A stretch of 64,000 nt of DNA from Acridotheres tristis (GCA_037013685.1 CM072886.1:86930922-86994921), one strand, 5' to 3'. Numbered from the stretch's first letter, positions 12,535 through 25,480 are shown. The notes: generated by a model not told the origin, from the letters alone. Program-made: numbers and translations.

Positions 12535-12990
12535 CATGAAGCAAATTAAATCAATGAATTCATCCTAGCAGATGGGTGCTTTAACAGTCAGTTAGCCTTT
12601 AGATAATTGAGGCGTTGACTCTAGAATCATAAAATGGATGGCTCGTTTGTACATTTTACTGAAATAGATCACTGAGGTTAAATAAATGAAATCCCATTTG
12701 TCAGGCGGTAATAAATGGCCTCCCCTTCTGCAAACAGCTCTGTTTGGCCTAATAAATACAGGGATGTTACAGTGCTCCTCCCTTGATAGGGTTATGGCTT
12801 AATGAAATGGTCTTTCCTCTGCTTGTTTTTGCCTCCTCCTGCACCGTGTGATAAGTAGCGAACCAACGAAGCTTGTAATTACAATCTTACAGAGAACCCA
12901 GCCAATCTGTATATAAATCTCACCATCCAATTACAAGATGTAATAATTTTGCAGTCAAGCTGGTAATGAGGTCTAATACTCATGCATGTG
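12535..12990. promoter_or_regulatory. Candidate conserved enhancer, block B
   Basis: Repeat-free and CpG-containing ('gtcaggcggtaat', 'gaggcgttgac', 'gtagcgaaccaacgaagc'), with many homeodomain-type cores. The clearest is the 10-bp palindrome TGTAATTACA (12,884-12,893). A CCAATTACAAG motif follows near 12,927 and several AATAAAT motifs are present. The density of TAAT cores in otherwise mixed-composition sequence resembles developmental enhancers, but the target gene cannot be told from this window. Confidence 0.45.
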
Positions 12991-13420
12991 ATAATCCCCC
13001 CTGGATGCTGACTCTATCAGATGTTAGCTTTGTAATTATACTGGCAGAAAATCATTATTTCATGTTCAGCAGAAAAATGAGGTTGGTGGGAAGTTAATTT
13101 TCTCTATGCTCTGTGAAGCATAGACAAAATTTTAATGATTTAATCATTATGGTTATCCCTTTTGCAATTGACCCGCGTTACTTCTGTAGAAACATTGGCA
13201 CATTTAAAAGTCCCTGTTACCCGATAAAGCTTGCCAGGTATGCAGCTTTTAATGTAAGAATAACCGTATACAATTAAACTATTAACCTGCTTGATAGGGG
13301 AAAAATCCATAGTTTTTATGTTTTCATTATTTACACACCGGATCCAAAGGAATGTTTATGTCCGGTCTGCACTGCGATAAAAAAGGACTCTTAAATAAAG
13401 AAAAAAGAAAAATGCTATAA
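12990..13420. promoter_or_regulatory. Candidate conserved enhancer, block C
   Basis: This continues block B with the same character. It keeps CpGs ('gacccgcgttac', 'acccgataaag', 'aaccgtatac', 'caccggatcc', 'gtccggtctgcactgcg') and has a near-palindromic pair of homeodomain/PBX-HOX-like sites, AATGATTTAATCATT (about 13,134-13,148). No frame or repeat is visible. Together the three blocks form the densest run of gene-desert-type regulatory signals in the window. Confidence 0.45.
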
Positions 13421-14028
13421 TTAGGATGTAAGCTCTCAGAAAAAAACAGCAGGTTCACAGTGGTATTTTAGCAGCTCAGTAATCTTTTGTTCCTTTTCAT
13501 TGTAGGAGATATTCTTGAGACCTTCTACACAAAGAGCTTGTTATGCATAATCAGCGTTTTCACAAGAACTAGTTTAGAGGAATCGCTTGTGATACGTGTT
13601 TTTAATTGTTCTTTTCTGCTCTCAGAATTTTCTTGTTATTTCTGTTTGTCCAGCCTGCCAGGATAAGGACACAGAATAAGACAGAAAACATAACATTGAG
13701 ATGGGGGAGTGAGAAAAAAAGCCAGCACATAAAATCAAAACTGTAGGGAAGTAGATAGGCAGGGCAAAATACCAAAATGTGTTGCAAATTGCAACTAGGA
13801 TATTTAAGGATAAATTACTTTAAAAAATTCAACTTATTGAAAAATGTCATGAAATTCTTTTGTGGTAGGATTTCAAGTAAAGGTGGGAAGATTTGCATCC
13901 AAATAATACTTTAACACCCCACTGTCAAAGATTCGTGTGCTTGATTCTTCTGTTTCTAACTTTGATTCTGTGCCCATTATGCTCCTTTATTGACTTACTT
14001 CACATATATTTGGATATATATTTATGTC
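13421..14028. other. No gene recognised
   Basis: AT-rich sequence with A-rich runs after the enhancer-like block. Frames of about 60-70 codons on both strands look random. Confidence 0.45.
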
Positions 14029-14060
14029 TGTGTGTGTGTGTGTGTGAGAGTGTGTGTGTA
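14029..14060. repeat. (TG)n microsatellite
   Basis: An interrupted TG dinucleotide run (TG)8, then GAGAG, then (TG)4. Confidence 0.9.
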
Positions 14061-16693
14061 TTTAAATATTTATGTTATACATGCTCTGTTTCTCTAAAAC
14101 ATGCATTATAAAAATGTTAACCGAATTTTATCTTCTGAAAATATTTTGTTTTCTTTAGAACGAGCAGCAGGATTAGGACCTGTACAGTACTTCATTTGAT
14201 GACTTTCATGTTGGCTTGATCTGGTATGTTGGAAGACTTACCATAGCAGAGCCCAATTAATATATGAAGTATGTAAAAGATAATCTCATATTTGATTCCT
14301 GTTAGACTTAGAAGACAAACACAGCTGTTGTCTAAAGTCCAAAGCAGTCATGGACACTGTCCAGAGAATGATCTGCAGGTAAGCACTTCTAAACCCTTGG
14401 AATGTAGCTGATTCCACTTCACTTCAGATTTGTCCTTCCAGACCTGGGGTGATTATCAAGAATCCCTTTCCAGCCAGTGAACACTTCATGGGTGTCCTTC
14501 TGTCACCTAACTGCGGTATCTACCTTTTGAAAAGGTGATCTGTATCCCAGAAATGCCTTTTCATCCACTGGCTTAAAAAAATTAACAAATACACAGTTCA
14601 AATGTTGATAACAACTTTGTAGGCCTCAAAGATTAGTTGAAATAAATTCTACCCTTACCTTCTTTGTGGATCCAACCCAAAGTAGCTCTGGAGAAGGCCT
14701 GGGGTCCATTATGTATTATGTATTAAATTCCTAATCTAGTGATATAAAAAAGGCAACTTGACAGACACGAATCCTGATCTAATTATGGTTCTCAGCCTTA
14801 AAAAAAGGATTATTTTTTAATGAGTCCTGTAACTCAAAGCACATATATATTTAGACAATTTATCAAACGTCTTAAGAAGAAAATCCTGACATTAGTTATG
14901 GTGGTTCTACTGTTACTCCATATGTTTTATTCCTGCAGAAGAAGCAGGATTGTGATGACCTAAATGCAAATGACCTAAAATTAACTAGATTATTAAGAAA
15001 CAATGAAGATTAAGAAACTTGAAGAAGGACATAATACAGTAGCCAAATGGGCAGTCCTTTGCCGGCAAACCTATTATGTCTACCATGTGTTGTATGGAGT
15101 AATTTTAAATACTTAATGCCTTACTAGATAGAAAATAAATTGTTCTGAGCTGGTAGAAAGATGAGGGTATTAATATAAACAGTTGAGTCCAAAGTAATAA
15201 AAAATTCAGTGAAACTCAGAAGAATAGGGAAAATAAAAGATGAAATGCCATTTTTGACAAAGGTACTTATTTTTCTAGAATAATGCATTCCTTTTATCCA
15301 TGTCAGTCAGGATTGCCATCTTTCATAAATTTTATCATGGGTTTGACATGTTTGTAGGGGAGGGTTGGGTTTCGATGTATTCTTGAAGTCACAGTTTTGG
15401 GTAACATTCCTACATTTCCTTTAAAAAAAGGAGAGAGAGAATTGTATAAATTTGTTCCATAAATTTTGCTTGGTGTCCCTGGGAAAGTACATAAAGCATA
15501 AAATGGAGTGTGCAAAATTGATACAATTGGCTCTTCTTTCTGAAATGTATTTTTACTCTTGCATAAATACTTTTGCAAATCTGTGAGAAGTGGAGATAAA
15601 CCTGGTTTTCTGAACTCAGATCATGAAAAGATCTTAATTCTTTATTTAGTTAACTAGACATTTTTTCTCACTGAGGCAGAACTAAGGTTAAAAGCCAAGT
15701 GAGTTTTACTGCTGGCTGGAGAATAACTGGACAAGACTGTATTTCCGTATCATAAATTAGGCTAAAGACTGCAGGCAGAGTCTGGGAACTCTTTGGTTAA
15801 GACATTAGATTTAAATCCAAGAGAATACTTCAGGGGTTTTGTGGGTGTGGCCATCTTCTAGATAGGTGGATGTTAATTATACTTCCCTTATTTTCCACAC
15901 AAAGTATTTAGAACGTGAGCTTGCCTTAACAAAACTAAGTAAATTTTTGCTATGTTGTAAGAAGCAAAAAAAAGCTAACACAACTTCTCACCCAACTTTA
16001 AAAAAAAGTTTCTATCTCAATCTCTCTGAAAAAGCAGAGGATTTGTGCAGATAATGGCTGTGTCTAAAAAGATGCGTATTTGTCCTTTTGATAGAGCCTG
16101 CAGTAATGGTTGTTCTGTGGTTCTCTTTGAGCTTTCTGCTGCTTGTTCTGGTGCCTCATGGCATAGAGAGATGTGTCTGAGAGAATGCCAGTTCCTCGGG
16201 TTGCACATGTCAGTAGTAGGTGAGCTTTATATAAATTTGGGAGCTAGTTTGTTGACCTAGAGGTACTTCATTGAGAGAACAAACCTAGACAAACAATGGG
16301 CCATGACTGAGTCGTGGGATATAAGCAAATAATCAGGTAAAGAGGTTGTCCCCTTCTTAGTTACTCTTAGCACAGTTTCTGCCTGCATTCCCTAACACTG
16401 ACTCATACTTCCCCTATTTGACAGTTCTGGCATTTACCTTGAGCTCTGTAATCCCCAGAATGTCAGCTATTTGGGATCCTTGAGTCCAAGAACCTCTCTT
16501 ATTCCAGTCATATTCATCTCCTATTTCAATATGGGATTTATGTTCAAAGTAAGATTCAAAGTGGAGAGCTAGTCAATAAGACTGCATACCCACCTTGCAG
16601 CAGGAGTAGTGCCTGTGTCTTCTCTGGGGACTTAGTCTTGAACATTGACCTTGGCTTTGCTTTAGGACTGTCCTGTTCTGGGACCTAACTTCA
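14061..16693. other. No gene recognised
   Basis: A segment at 14,159-14,378 lies between an acceptor (TTTTCTTTAG) and a donor (CTGCAG/GTAAGC), but all three frames contain stops, so it could only be a non-coding exon. A minus-strand donor-like site (CAAAGAAG/GTAAGG) lies near 14,656. Nothing else was recognised. Confidence 0.4.
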
Positions 16694-16723
16694 GCCAAGT
16701 TTCCACAGAGGTGGAAACTTGGC
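16694..16723. repeat. Perfect 13-bp hairpin
   Basis: GCCAAGTTTCCAC (16,694-16,706) and GTGGAAACTTGGC (16,711-16,723) are exact reverse complements separated by a 4-nt loop, AGAG. The stem is too short for a miRNA precursor. It is the longest perfect short-loop hairpin I found in the window. Confidence 0.85.
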
Positions 16724-17001
16724 ATACAAAATCCTGAAACTCTCTGTGAAGCAGCCTTTGATTTTTGTATGGGTTTACAGGAGATCAGCATAATTCTATT
16801 TGAGCATAGTTAGGATTATGTATTCCACTGAACAAATCCAATCCTTAAAAGAATTTCTGGGTTCAGCCATGATTCTGTCAGGCAAGTTTTGACAGTTGAA
16901 CCCATTAAAATTAAAATCAAATATCCAGTGTCCTTCTGTGATTTGAGATGTCACCAAAGCTCATATGAAGCGGTTAATTTATTAAAAGGCACTGTCTCTT
17001 A

Positions 17002-17014
17002 GTTGCTAGGTAAC
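17002..17014. promoter_or_regulatory. RFX X-box-like motif
   Basis: GTTGCTAGGTAAC carries the two inverted RFX half-sites (GTTGC and GTAAC) of an X-box. RFX factors bind such sites in enhancers and promoters, notably of ciliary and neural genes. The match is good, but binding is not shown by sequence. Confidence 0.4.
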
Positions 17015-17854
17015 ATTGACCTTTTCCCAAAGGCTGTACTGCTCCAAGGAGGATGTTTGGTAGAGGTAATGATTCTGTGTGGGGCTTAATCAATGACTTG
17101 GTGGTAACCTATCCTGCAGGAAAGTTTAGAGAATGTAGTGTTGGAACAAGCTGTCATCTTCCACCTGTCCTCTTCCATTCATATTTCTCTCTTTAGAAAA
17201 CAAAACAAATCAAACAAACAAAAGCGAACCAACAAACGAACAGAGGTAAACCAGTTTCTTTAATTTGCTGTGAAACTAGGCAAGAACTCCTTCCCTGCAA
17301 ACTGGGCACTAGAAATGTGATTATTTTGTGCTTGCGCCTAAAAGAAGTCCCAAAGTAAGTGTTATGAAGCCTTCTCTTCTGGGTAGTTAAAAAAAGAAAA
17401 AGAAATGTACTCATTTTCAAAGTGTTTATTGAAACACCTTCTCTTTAGAATAAGAAGTAAATAAATGAATTTTTAAGTAAAGTTTGTTTTTGTCTCAGAT
17501 TATACAACAGCATTTTATCTGCTGTTTTAGGACCACTTCTTAGATTTATTTCTTTACTTCTTATGTGTTTTATATTTTTAAAGAGACAAGGAAAAAAAAC
17601 CAGATTGAAAATCCACATGCATGACCAAATGGTTTGTAAGTTGATGAGACCAACCTAATGAAAAGTGTATTTAGCTGTGCAACTAAAAAAATTAAACTTG
17701 TGGGGGGGTTTTTTGTTTGTTTTTTAAATAAACATTTTTTATGTAGAAATAGGTGCATAGACTTCATCCTTATGGGCCAGGGTAACTTACATGACAACTT
17801 GTTAAATCGATTTTATGCTTCTTTTAGATCTGCTATTCAATTTTTTAAAGTGCA
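17015..17854. other. No gene recognised
   Basis: Contains an A-rich stretch with AAC/AAAC-like repeats near 17,200-17,245 and a T-rich run near 17,700-17,725. No coding feature is supported. Confidence 0.45.
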
Positions 17855-17868
17855 GATACCATGGCAAC
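17855..17868. promoter_or_regulatory. RFX X-box-like motif
   Basis: On the minus strand this reads GTTGCCATGGTATC, which matches the classical palindromic X-box (GTTGCCATGGYAAC) at 13 of 14 positions. It lies about 0.85 kb from the motif at 17,002. Confidence 0.4.
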
Positions 17869-18237
17869 CCCCTCTCTCATATGGAACGTATGCTGCTTTA
17901 GAGATAAAGAGCAAGTACATGCAAAGATGGAACAGGATGACATGTAAACTTTTTTCTAAATATTCACACTTTGCACCAAAAATATGCTACACAGACACAT
18001 TTTCTCTCAGCAGCAGTATATTTCATGAAAGAATCACATTTTGTACAATGCAATTAATCAGGTTTTAGACCTTTGCATAAATAATATAGAAGGAAATGGC
18101 ACTCTATGCTTTTCTGATGTGTGTTCATATGTATATATATGCATATATAGCAAAAGAATTATTTATATCTCTACATTTGTTTTAGTATATAATAACCCCT
18201 TAAAGACTGACACTAACATCTTTATTTCTATGGATTT

Positions 18238-18261
18238 TCTTACCATTCCTTAATGGTAAGA
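18238..18261. repeat. Perfect 10-bp hairpin
   Basis: TCTTACCATT (18,238-18,247) and AATGGTAAGA (18,252-18,261) are exact reverse complements around a 4-nt loop, CCTT. Confidence 0.8.
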
Positions 18262-19823
18262 CTGTAACACAGTTTTTTGGTTTTGTTTTGATTTTATGAA
18301 AGACCTGCATAGCTGATACAACTAATTATTATTTTTTTTTTAAAGACAGAACAAAGCTGAAGCATTAGTTTTGAGAAAAAGCAGGAGGACCTATGTGTAC
18401 TTGGTTATCTCAGTGGTTATTTGCATACCCTGGATCAGAATTCTCAAAAGCATGATAGTATATTGGATTTCTCAATTAGCTTTCTAAATAATTGACTTCA
18501 GGGCAATCTGCTGTGGCACAGCATTTTTGAAAATCTGGTTTCTTACTTGAGATGCTTTAGCAAGAGTTGGATTTAGGTTGTGATATATTGTTTATATCCA
18601 AAAAACCCCAAATGATCAAGGAAACTGCCATTTCTTATTATGAGCACCCTATTTCTTCCTATATTCCATACCTTGGTTAGAGACAGGATATACTTGAAAT
18701 TTCAGCATCTTGCTTGTCATTTTATTTTTTATTCAAGCCTGGCTTTGTGATTAAAGACAGACTTGAAATATTAGTATTGTTTCTAGCAATACAAGCTGAG
18801 CACTCATTTCAGGTTCCTGAATGAATTAAAGAAAGGAAAAAAATATTGTTTTTTTCAGGATTTAAAAGCACATTATTTAATGTGAAACCTATGTTGTTCT
18901 GAACCTCAGTTTTGCTGTTCCCACCCTTAAAGCCCAACAAATTACTCTCTTATGTGATCTTGTTGTTGATCATAGAGATGACTTCCACATGCTTAGAGCA
19001 CTGGAGGAAGGAAGGGTGTAATGTCTGTCTTCCAGTTTAAACATCATTAGTACTGGGATTTGAGTGTCTTTTAATATGAAGTTATTTAAATCAAGCAAAC
19101 AGCCAAGCATCATCTCTCTCATGTTTTGCTGCATTTCTGACACATGCACTACTGTTTGGCTGTCTCTTTTGTGGTCACTTTTTTCACTTCTTGGTGTTAT
19201 GTTTTGCCAGCTTACATTTCTTTTTGCAAGCTTTAATAGGTTTGAAAGTTTAATTTGATTTTGATCAGATTGCACAAGTCCCTAACTGATTTATAAAATG
19301 TACTTGTGGCTGCAAATCTCACAAGAAAAGACTCTCATAAGATACTGTCTACAAATAATAAAAGGAAATTACTACAAACAATAGATGGAAGTTATAGGCT
19401 TTCTTTTTCTTCACACCTTTCTACTGGCAGCATCTGAAACAACTCCCATTAAAATAGGGAATCCCATTGATGCTGTTAGGATATTTGCCAGACCTCCAGA
19501 CATCAGAGGAATTCACAGTGGAAACTCCAAAAGTCATGAAAATTGCTATTAAAAAATTAATTCTGCATCTTTGAATTATAAATAAATCTCTCTTCATGTT
19601 TAGAGGGATTGGATGCTGGAGCTCATGTTCACAATGGTTTTCCTTTGTTGAAATCAATTTGCCTTTACCAACCATTTATGCTTTAACAAGAAAGTAATGT
19701 GATGGTGAGAAAAAGCATGGCATATTGGGATGTTCCTCTGAGTGCTATTCCCTGAGGCAGCTGCTGGAGAGTATTGAAGGGAGGCTAAATCAACATTGCC
19801 TACTATTTTTTTTTTCCTCCCAG
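18262..19823. other. No gene recognised
   Basis: AT-rich sequence with random frames up to 101 codons on the minus strand (18,970-19,275). None resembles a known protein. Confidence 0.45.
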
Positions 19824-19897
19824 AGACCAAATGTGTAACCTCTGTGATGCAAATTATATTTGCCAGCTCTGGGGACTGAATATGGATCGTTGCTTTG
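19824..19897 (+). other. Possible coding exon (Cys-rich, 24 residues), unproven
   Basis: A strong acceptor (TTTTTTTCCTCCCAG, ending 19,823) and a strong donor (GCTTTG/GTGAGT, starting 19,898) flank 74 bp. One frame, starting at the second base, is open and reads DQMCNLCDANYICQLWGLNM then DRCF. The other two frames contain stops. The arrangement MCxLCD..C..W.L..C loosely recalls the cysteine-rich extracellular loop of anoctamin channels, but the spacing differs. I could not find neighbouring exons of that family, such as the conserved LFDN segment, in this window. It may be a real exon of a gene with very long introns, a decayed exon, or a chance pseudo-exon. Confidence 0.18.
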
Positions 19898-19899
19898 GT

Positions 19900-22800
19900 G
19901 AGTCTGGATCTCTCTATTTGTTCACAGAACAGTATGTCTCTATGTTACAAGGCCAACTGGGATACACATTTATATATAAATAAAGCAGTGAGTTTGTTTT
20001 AAAATTATTAATGACAGATATGAATTAATTTTTTCATTATTTCATTTTTTTATGAGTATTTCATAGTGAGTAGCAGTGTTGAAAACCAAGATAACTGCAA
20101 AGAATACTACCAACTCAATCTAATCTATGCAAATTAAAGGGTTAACTTCAGTCAAAATACATCCATTACAATACACTGCAAACAAACACATTTATTAATT
20201 TAGATAGTGCATATTGTACCTTCCTAGCTCCAAGTTCATCACTGACTAAAAATATTAATAAGTATATTTTACAAATGCTCTCAAATAATGATACCTTCAG
20301 GACAATAAATGATTTACAAAAAAATGAAGCCTCTAAGGTCTTTTCATTAGGTATCTGTGAGTACTATGAAGTGAATTTTATAATTCAGTTATTCGGAGTG
20401 GTAAATAAACTGCAAATGGAATAAGAAATATATTTTTTATTTATACATTGCAGCAAATTTTCAGGAAATAAGAGCAAATTAAGATATATATAGAGAGATT
20501 GTGGACAGGTTTTTATCTTACTTTTAAAAAAACTTTTTTTGCTAGCTTAAATTTTCACATGTGGAAAATGGTCTTGTTACAGATGTTGTCTATATTAAAA
20601 AATGGATTATAAAAAGTTCCCAAAATTAATTTTTTTCGCTAATATCTTTAATAGCCATTTCCATGATAATACTTTATTAATTGTAGTTGTTAATAAAATA
20701 GTTTTTATATGTATTAAAAAAATCTGTTTATCTCTTAAGTATTTTCTGAAATTACTTCTTTGTTTCCTTCTTATACAAATAGGAAAATAAATAATCTCCC
20801 AGCTTCAGACTTGAGGCAAACAATTAAAAACATAGATTTAAAGTAGAAAACAGTTCTGGAAATTGCTTGATGGGCTTGGCTTATTTTCATCTTGGCACTA
20901 CTACTAAACCTTGTATGCTTGTACTTTATTTTAAGGAAAGACACAGAAGTAAAAAACCCAAAACGAAATGAAAAACAGAAAACCCACCACCACCAAAAAT
21001 GCTGTTGAGGAAGTGTTGTGTGAAGGTATGCACATGACATACATAAAATAGTGCAATTTTTCCTTTATTTGACTGAGGCTTTTTAGGGGGGCAGAGAGGG
21101 GGCAGGGGCATGTATGGGGGGCAACAACAAAGAAACAGCACTTGGCATAAAAGACAGACTTTCTCTTAAAATAATTACCAAAGAAAGCAACTTTTGAAAC
21201 AACTTGTGAAATGGAAGGTTGTTTTTACTCTTTTTTAAATGCAAAATGCTTTTAGTGAAAACAGAACATGTTAGTAACAATAATTTAATATCTAGCACAC
21301 CATATTTTTAGAGCTTATTTTTAGAGCTGTAAACCTCCCAGTAATTTAAAATATTTCTTCTTTCAAGATTAGAATTAGTTTTAAATAAACACTTGAAAGT
21401 GTCCAATTTAGAACCTAAGCATGAAAAACCTTCCAAAAATTGTAGATGTTTCCATTAACTGTTATTTAAATGTTGTCAATCAAATCTGTTTGCATCTGGT
21501 ACTGATGCCGTGTGAAATTTATTTGTTTAAACTTTCAGTCACACATGGAAAGTTTTGCAGATGGTGTCTCTTCTCATCTGTTTTTTCCAATTTTCCCCCC
21601 AAACTCCAGTTCATCCTCTCTCGACCCCCCAATTTGATTTCTCCTTCTTCTAAAAAAATAGATCTAATCAGTAGCATGTTAAACAAGAGAGGATCTTTTA
21701 TGTATTCTGTGTTAGGACAAGGAAAGCATCGCTGTAGATCACTAGAATAAACAACTCAGGCTGATTCAATTACAATGCCTGGGCCAGGCTTTTATCTGCT
21801 GGTGACATCATTTCAATCAAAATGTAAAATAATACAATCCAATAGATGCAAGAGGGAGAGATAGGACACAGACTGCTGCACTTAGTCATTTAATAAAAAA
21901 AAGTGGAAGAAAGCTCTTTCTGACAGGCTGCTAGGACTTCCATTTCCAAAACTCTATTACCTTGTATAATAGTATTCAAAAGAATTGAATGCAGGAAATT
22001 GTCTATTACTTTTTATTAGTAGAAGCTGTTATGTAGGATACAGCCTACTGCACTGTTTTTTCTTTGTTCCTTTAATTAACAAGAGCATGAAATCCTTCTA
22101 TTGGCAAGCACTTGTTCCAAACCTTCTGTTGCCTTCTGTTTTTACTGAAAAGGTACAATTTTGTTCTTTTCTATTCTCTGAATGTCTTCTTTTTTTTATA
22201 CTAAAAAAGTAATTTTTTCCAAGTCACTGTAATCTAAAGTCTATCAGTTACCTTAATGGGCTCAGGAGAGGGTAGAATGCAGATACATTTCCATAGTCGC
22301 AGAACATTTTTATAAGAAAGTTTCACATTTGAGGAGAGAGTGAGATTCACATTGCAACCATGTGTAGTCTAGTGCCAGTCTTCTGACCATTGCATTTGCC
22401 AGCTGAAATTTACTATTATTTCTTAATTTATTATGACAGAAAAAGAGATAAATTGGTACATACCGATTTGATAGATGCACAGTACAAAGGAACATACTCT
22501 TTCTTCTTAATCCCTTTGGATTTTCGGTGACAGCATAGGATAGGGCTTTGTAAATATCATCAATCTGGCCATCCTACACAATTCTCTCAAATTTTTTACT
22601 GAGAGTAAAACTAGTGGTCCTAATTCCAGTGAGGTGTAGTTTCACTTACTTCTACATTCATATCTATAATATACAAAAAAACTCTCTCTTGTTGGAGAGA
22701 ACATATTTCATTTATTTTAGTGGTTATTTAACTACATAATTCAGATTCACTGCTATTGGGCTCATAAAGGTCTGAACTAACTTATTTAATAGTAACTTCT

Positions 22801-25480
22801 ATAGTTAAATTGTGACATTGGGTACTGAACAGGATCTTGCCAGGGACAAACAATGTCTACTACAGCTGTTACTGAAACACTTTTCCTACCATGCTTAGTG
22901 TTTTAAGGTTCAGTATGAAGAAGTAGACTGAGTCAAATGGCTAACTGCAGGTGTTGTAAGGAGATGTAACTCCGTAAATGAATTTTATCAACATTTCCTT
23001 TACAAATGCGATTATTTCTTCTTGTTATTTTGCATTTATCAGTAGCAAATAGACCTGAAGAGAGCTGAGGTCCTTGGTGGTCTTGAAAGATGTTGACTTT
23101 ATGTCTTCTCTTGCTAAGAATGAGATTTCTGCCATTCTGGATAGAATTATTATTCCAAGCATGTGGTAAGCTTTTTCTGATGGTTTATGAGGATGAAGTA
23201 GCAGACTACCATGTTGGGAATGAACTAGCAACAACTATAATCACTGAATAAAAAATTATTCATATATATCCTCCCTTTCAAAACCATCAGATGTGCTTTA
23301 CAATTTTCCATATTTGTATTTGATATGCTGGGTTTTTTGTTTTTTTATTTTTTTTTTTTTTACAGTGTCTGCAATGCTTACCAGCCTTCTCCTGCTGCTG
23401 CAGTGGCCTTAAACCATAGCAAGGTTGCAGTCATGGTCAGGATCAGACGTCCCATGTTGGACACATAGTACCTGAATGAGCACAGACCTAAGGTCATAGC
23501 AAGGATAGTTTAAAACATTAAAAATTAGTTCTCTAACTAATCTACCTAGGCAATAAAGAGATAAGAACTCAAAGGGTGAAGAATGCTTAAAGCTGGATGT
23601 TGGCCTACGTGGGACAATGGCACATGAAGTATTACCCCTCCTGTAACTTGGGTACCTGAGCTGAGGCTGCATAAGCTGAACCTGGATATCGAGCAGCTCA
23701 GCCCATCTTTTATTTTCTGACACTGCCCTCACCTTTTCAGGTAAGATGAAAGATGAACTGGTACTAAGCCTAATCAATATTCCAGGGGCAAAAGGACTTT
23801 CCTGGAATAGTGAGAGCTATGGATTTCAACTCCTGCAGGCTGCAGGAGTATCTAGGACTTTGGTCTCTTAGCTTTTAGCTGAGTGAGTTTTCTGGTACTC
23901 TATCTGGAAAAGTATATTAATATGTGTGTGACTGAGCACTGGGCTAGACCGAGTTCATCATTGTACAAGTGTCGAGGGAATGTCTATGTGTGTATGATGA
24001 AACAGAGATGTCTTCAACCATCTCCCATCCCCTATTAAGATATGTGCTAGGGTTACCTTAGAAAAAGGTAATGCATTTGCATGACTATCTCAGTGCTTAG
24101 GAAACACTGTCATCCCAAAAGGAGATATGAGTTGACTATAGGCACCCCTGGACATTGTGCTGGAGAGCAGACATTTATCAGAGATTCACTGAGTCTTCAT
24201 CTCAGTTCAGGTGGAACTCATATGATCTGCATCTTACAGCACAGTTTAGACCTAAAAAATGTATGCATGTCAGTTCCCTGAGTTGGAGCTGGACTTTTTC
24301 TGACAATATATCTGACATGTTCAACCACAAATTGCTTTTCTGACCTTACGTAGGCATGAAAACTCCCTCTATCCTGTCAAAAATCCTCACTTAAACATAT
24401 GTAGTTGAGACTCTTTAAAGTCATCTTTTTTCACAGGAAATAAGCCAGGAAGAGAACAAATGGCAGAATTTAACAAATTAAATCCAGAGCTAGCCTACTG
24501 TAAAATGTTTTTGTGTGTGCTGTGGTTACAGTTCCCCTCTGGATGAAAGTAGAATGTCTCATGTGCCTTTAGAGTCTTTTTGGAAACATGTCTTTAGTGG
24601 GTATCCACGAATGTTAAGTTTATAATAGAAAAATTATTTTACTATAATTTCCAAATACCCCTAATACATTAGGAATATTAATTAAAAAAATATAAATTAA
24701 TAAGGCAATACTTTTCGGTCTTTATTCTCCAGACAGTCTAGTTGGAACCAAAGAATACAAAGGTTACATTTTCTGCTGGATGCTCCTCTCAGTTCTGCTG
24801 TGTTACTGTGCTTTCCATTCTGCACATCTCTGCCCAACTCTTATGAATTTTAGTCCCATTTTCCAGCCCCACTTGATCTACCCCTTCATCCCTGGAGTCA
24901 GCTCTTGATTTACTGCTTTTAGCCTGATGTTTTTGTTCTCCTGCAATTTCTTTACTCCCCAAGCTCTGTTCCATTTTAATTACAGGGATATTCTCTCCTG
25001 AAACCTGAAGGTTATGGAGTCCTAGCTGGTGATTGTTTCAAGGTCTATCCAGAAACTGCATCTTTCTTTCTTTTTTAAATAGGCATTACTTTTCCATATC
25101 CAGCTGTCAATATGTTTTGAAAGTATTTGAAGAAATTCATATAACTTAAAAAACTAAACATGTTGTAAAAAATGTTATTTTATATCTAAGAAAACTTTGT
25201 TTTGTATTCTAGCTCTTAATAGGTCTAAATAGTTCTGTAGTTATAATTAAATGCATCTGATGAAACAAACTATACATAAATTTGGATAATTAACTGTTAT
25301 ATTTGTATCTTTGTATCTTGTTTGCTGCTTTTTCCATTGTAACATATTTTCCAACAATATAGTAAAATATTAATAAAAATTAAATATTTTTTAAATTAAA
25401 ATAATAATAAATAATAAATAAAATTTTGCCAAAATACCAGACCCCTGACTGTTATACCTTACCACAGTGCACTAGTCTTC
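19900..25480. other. AT-rich DNA, no gene recognised
   Basis: No coding or RNA gene is supported. Noted contents are an A/C-rich then G-rich stretch (20,940-21,125), a short mixed-composition piece near 21,765-21,860 that could be conserved, a T-rich run at 23,338-23,362, and AT-only low-complexity sequence near 25,360-25,425. A 122-codon minus-strand frame at 23,409-23,777 is unrecognised and has no supporting context. Confidence 0.45.

Noticed and set aside
12618..12640. CR1-terminus-like 'agaatcataaaatgg'
   Set aside because: The similarity stops after about 15 bases and the surroundings look like conserved non-coding DNA.
14159..14378. Segment with acceptor and CTGCAG/GTAAGC donor
   Set aside because: Stops occur in all three frames; at most a non-coding exon, with no further support.
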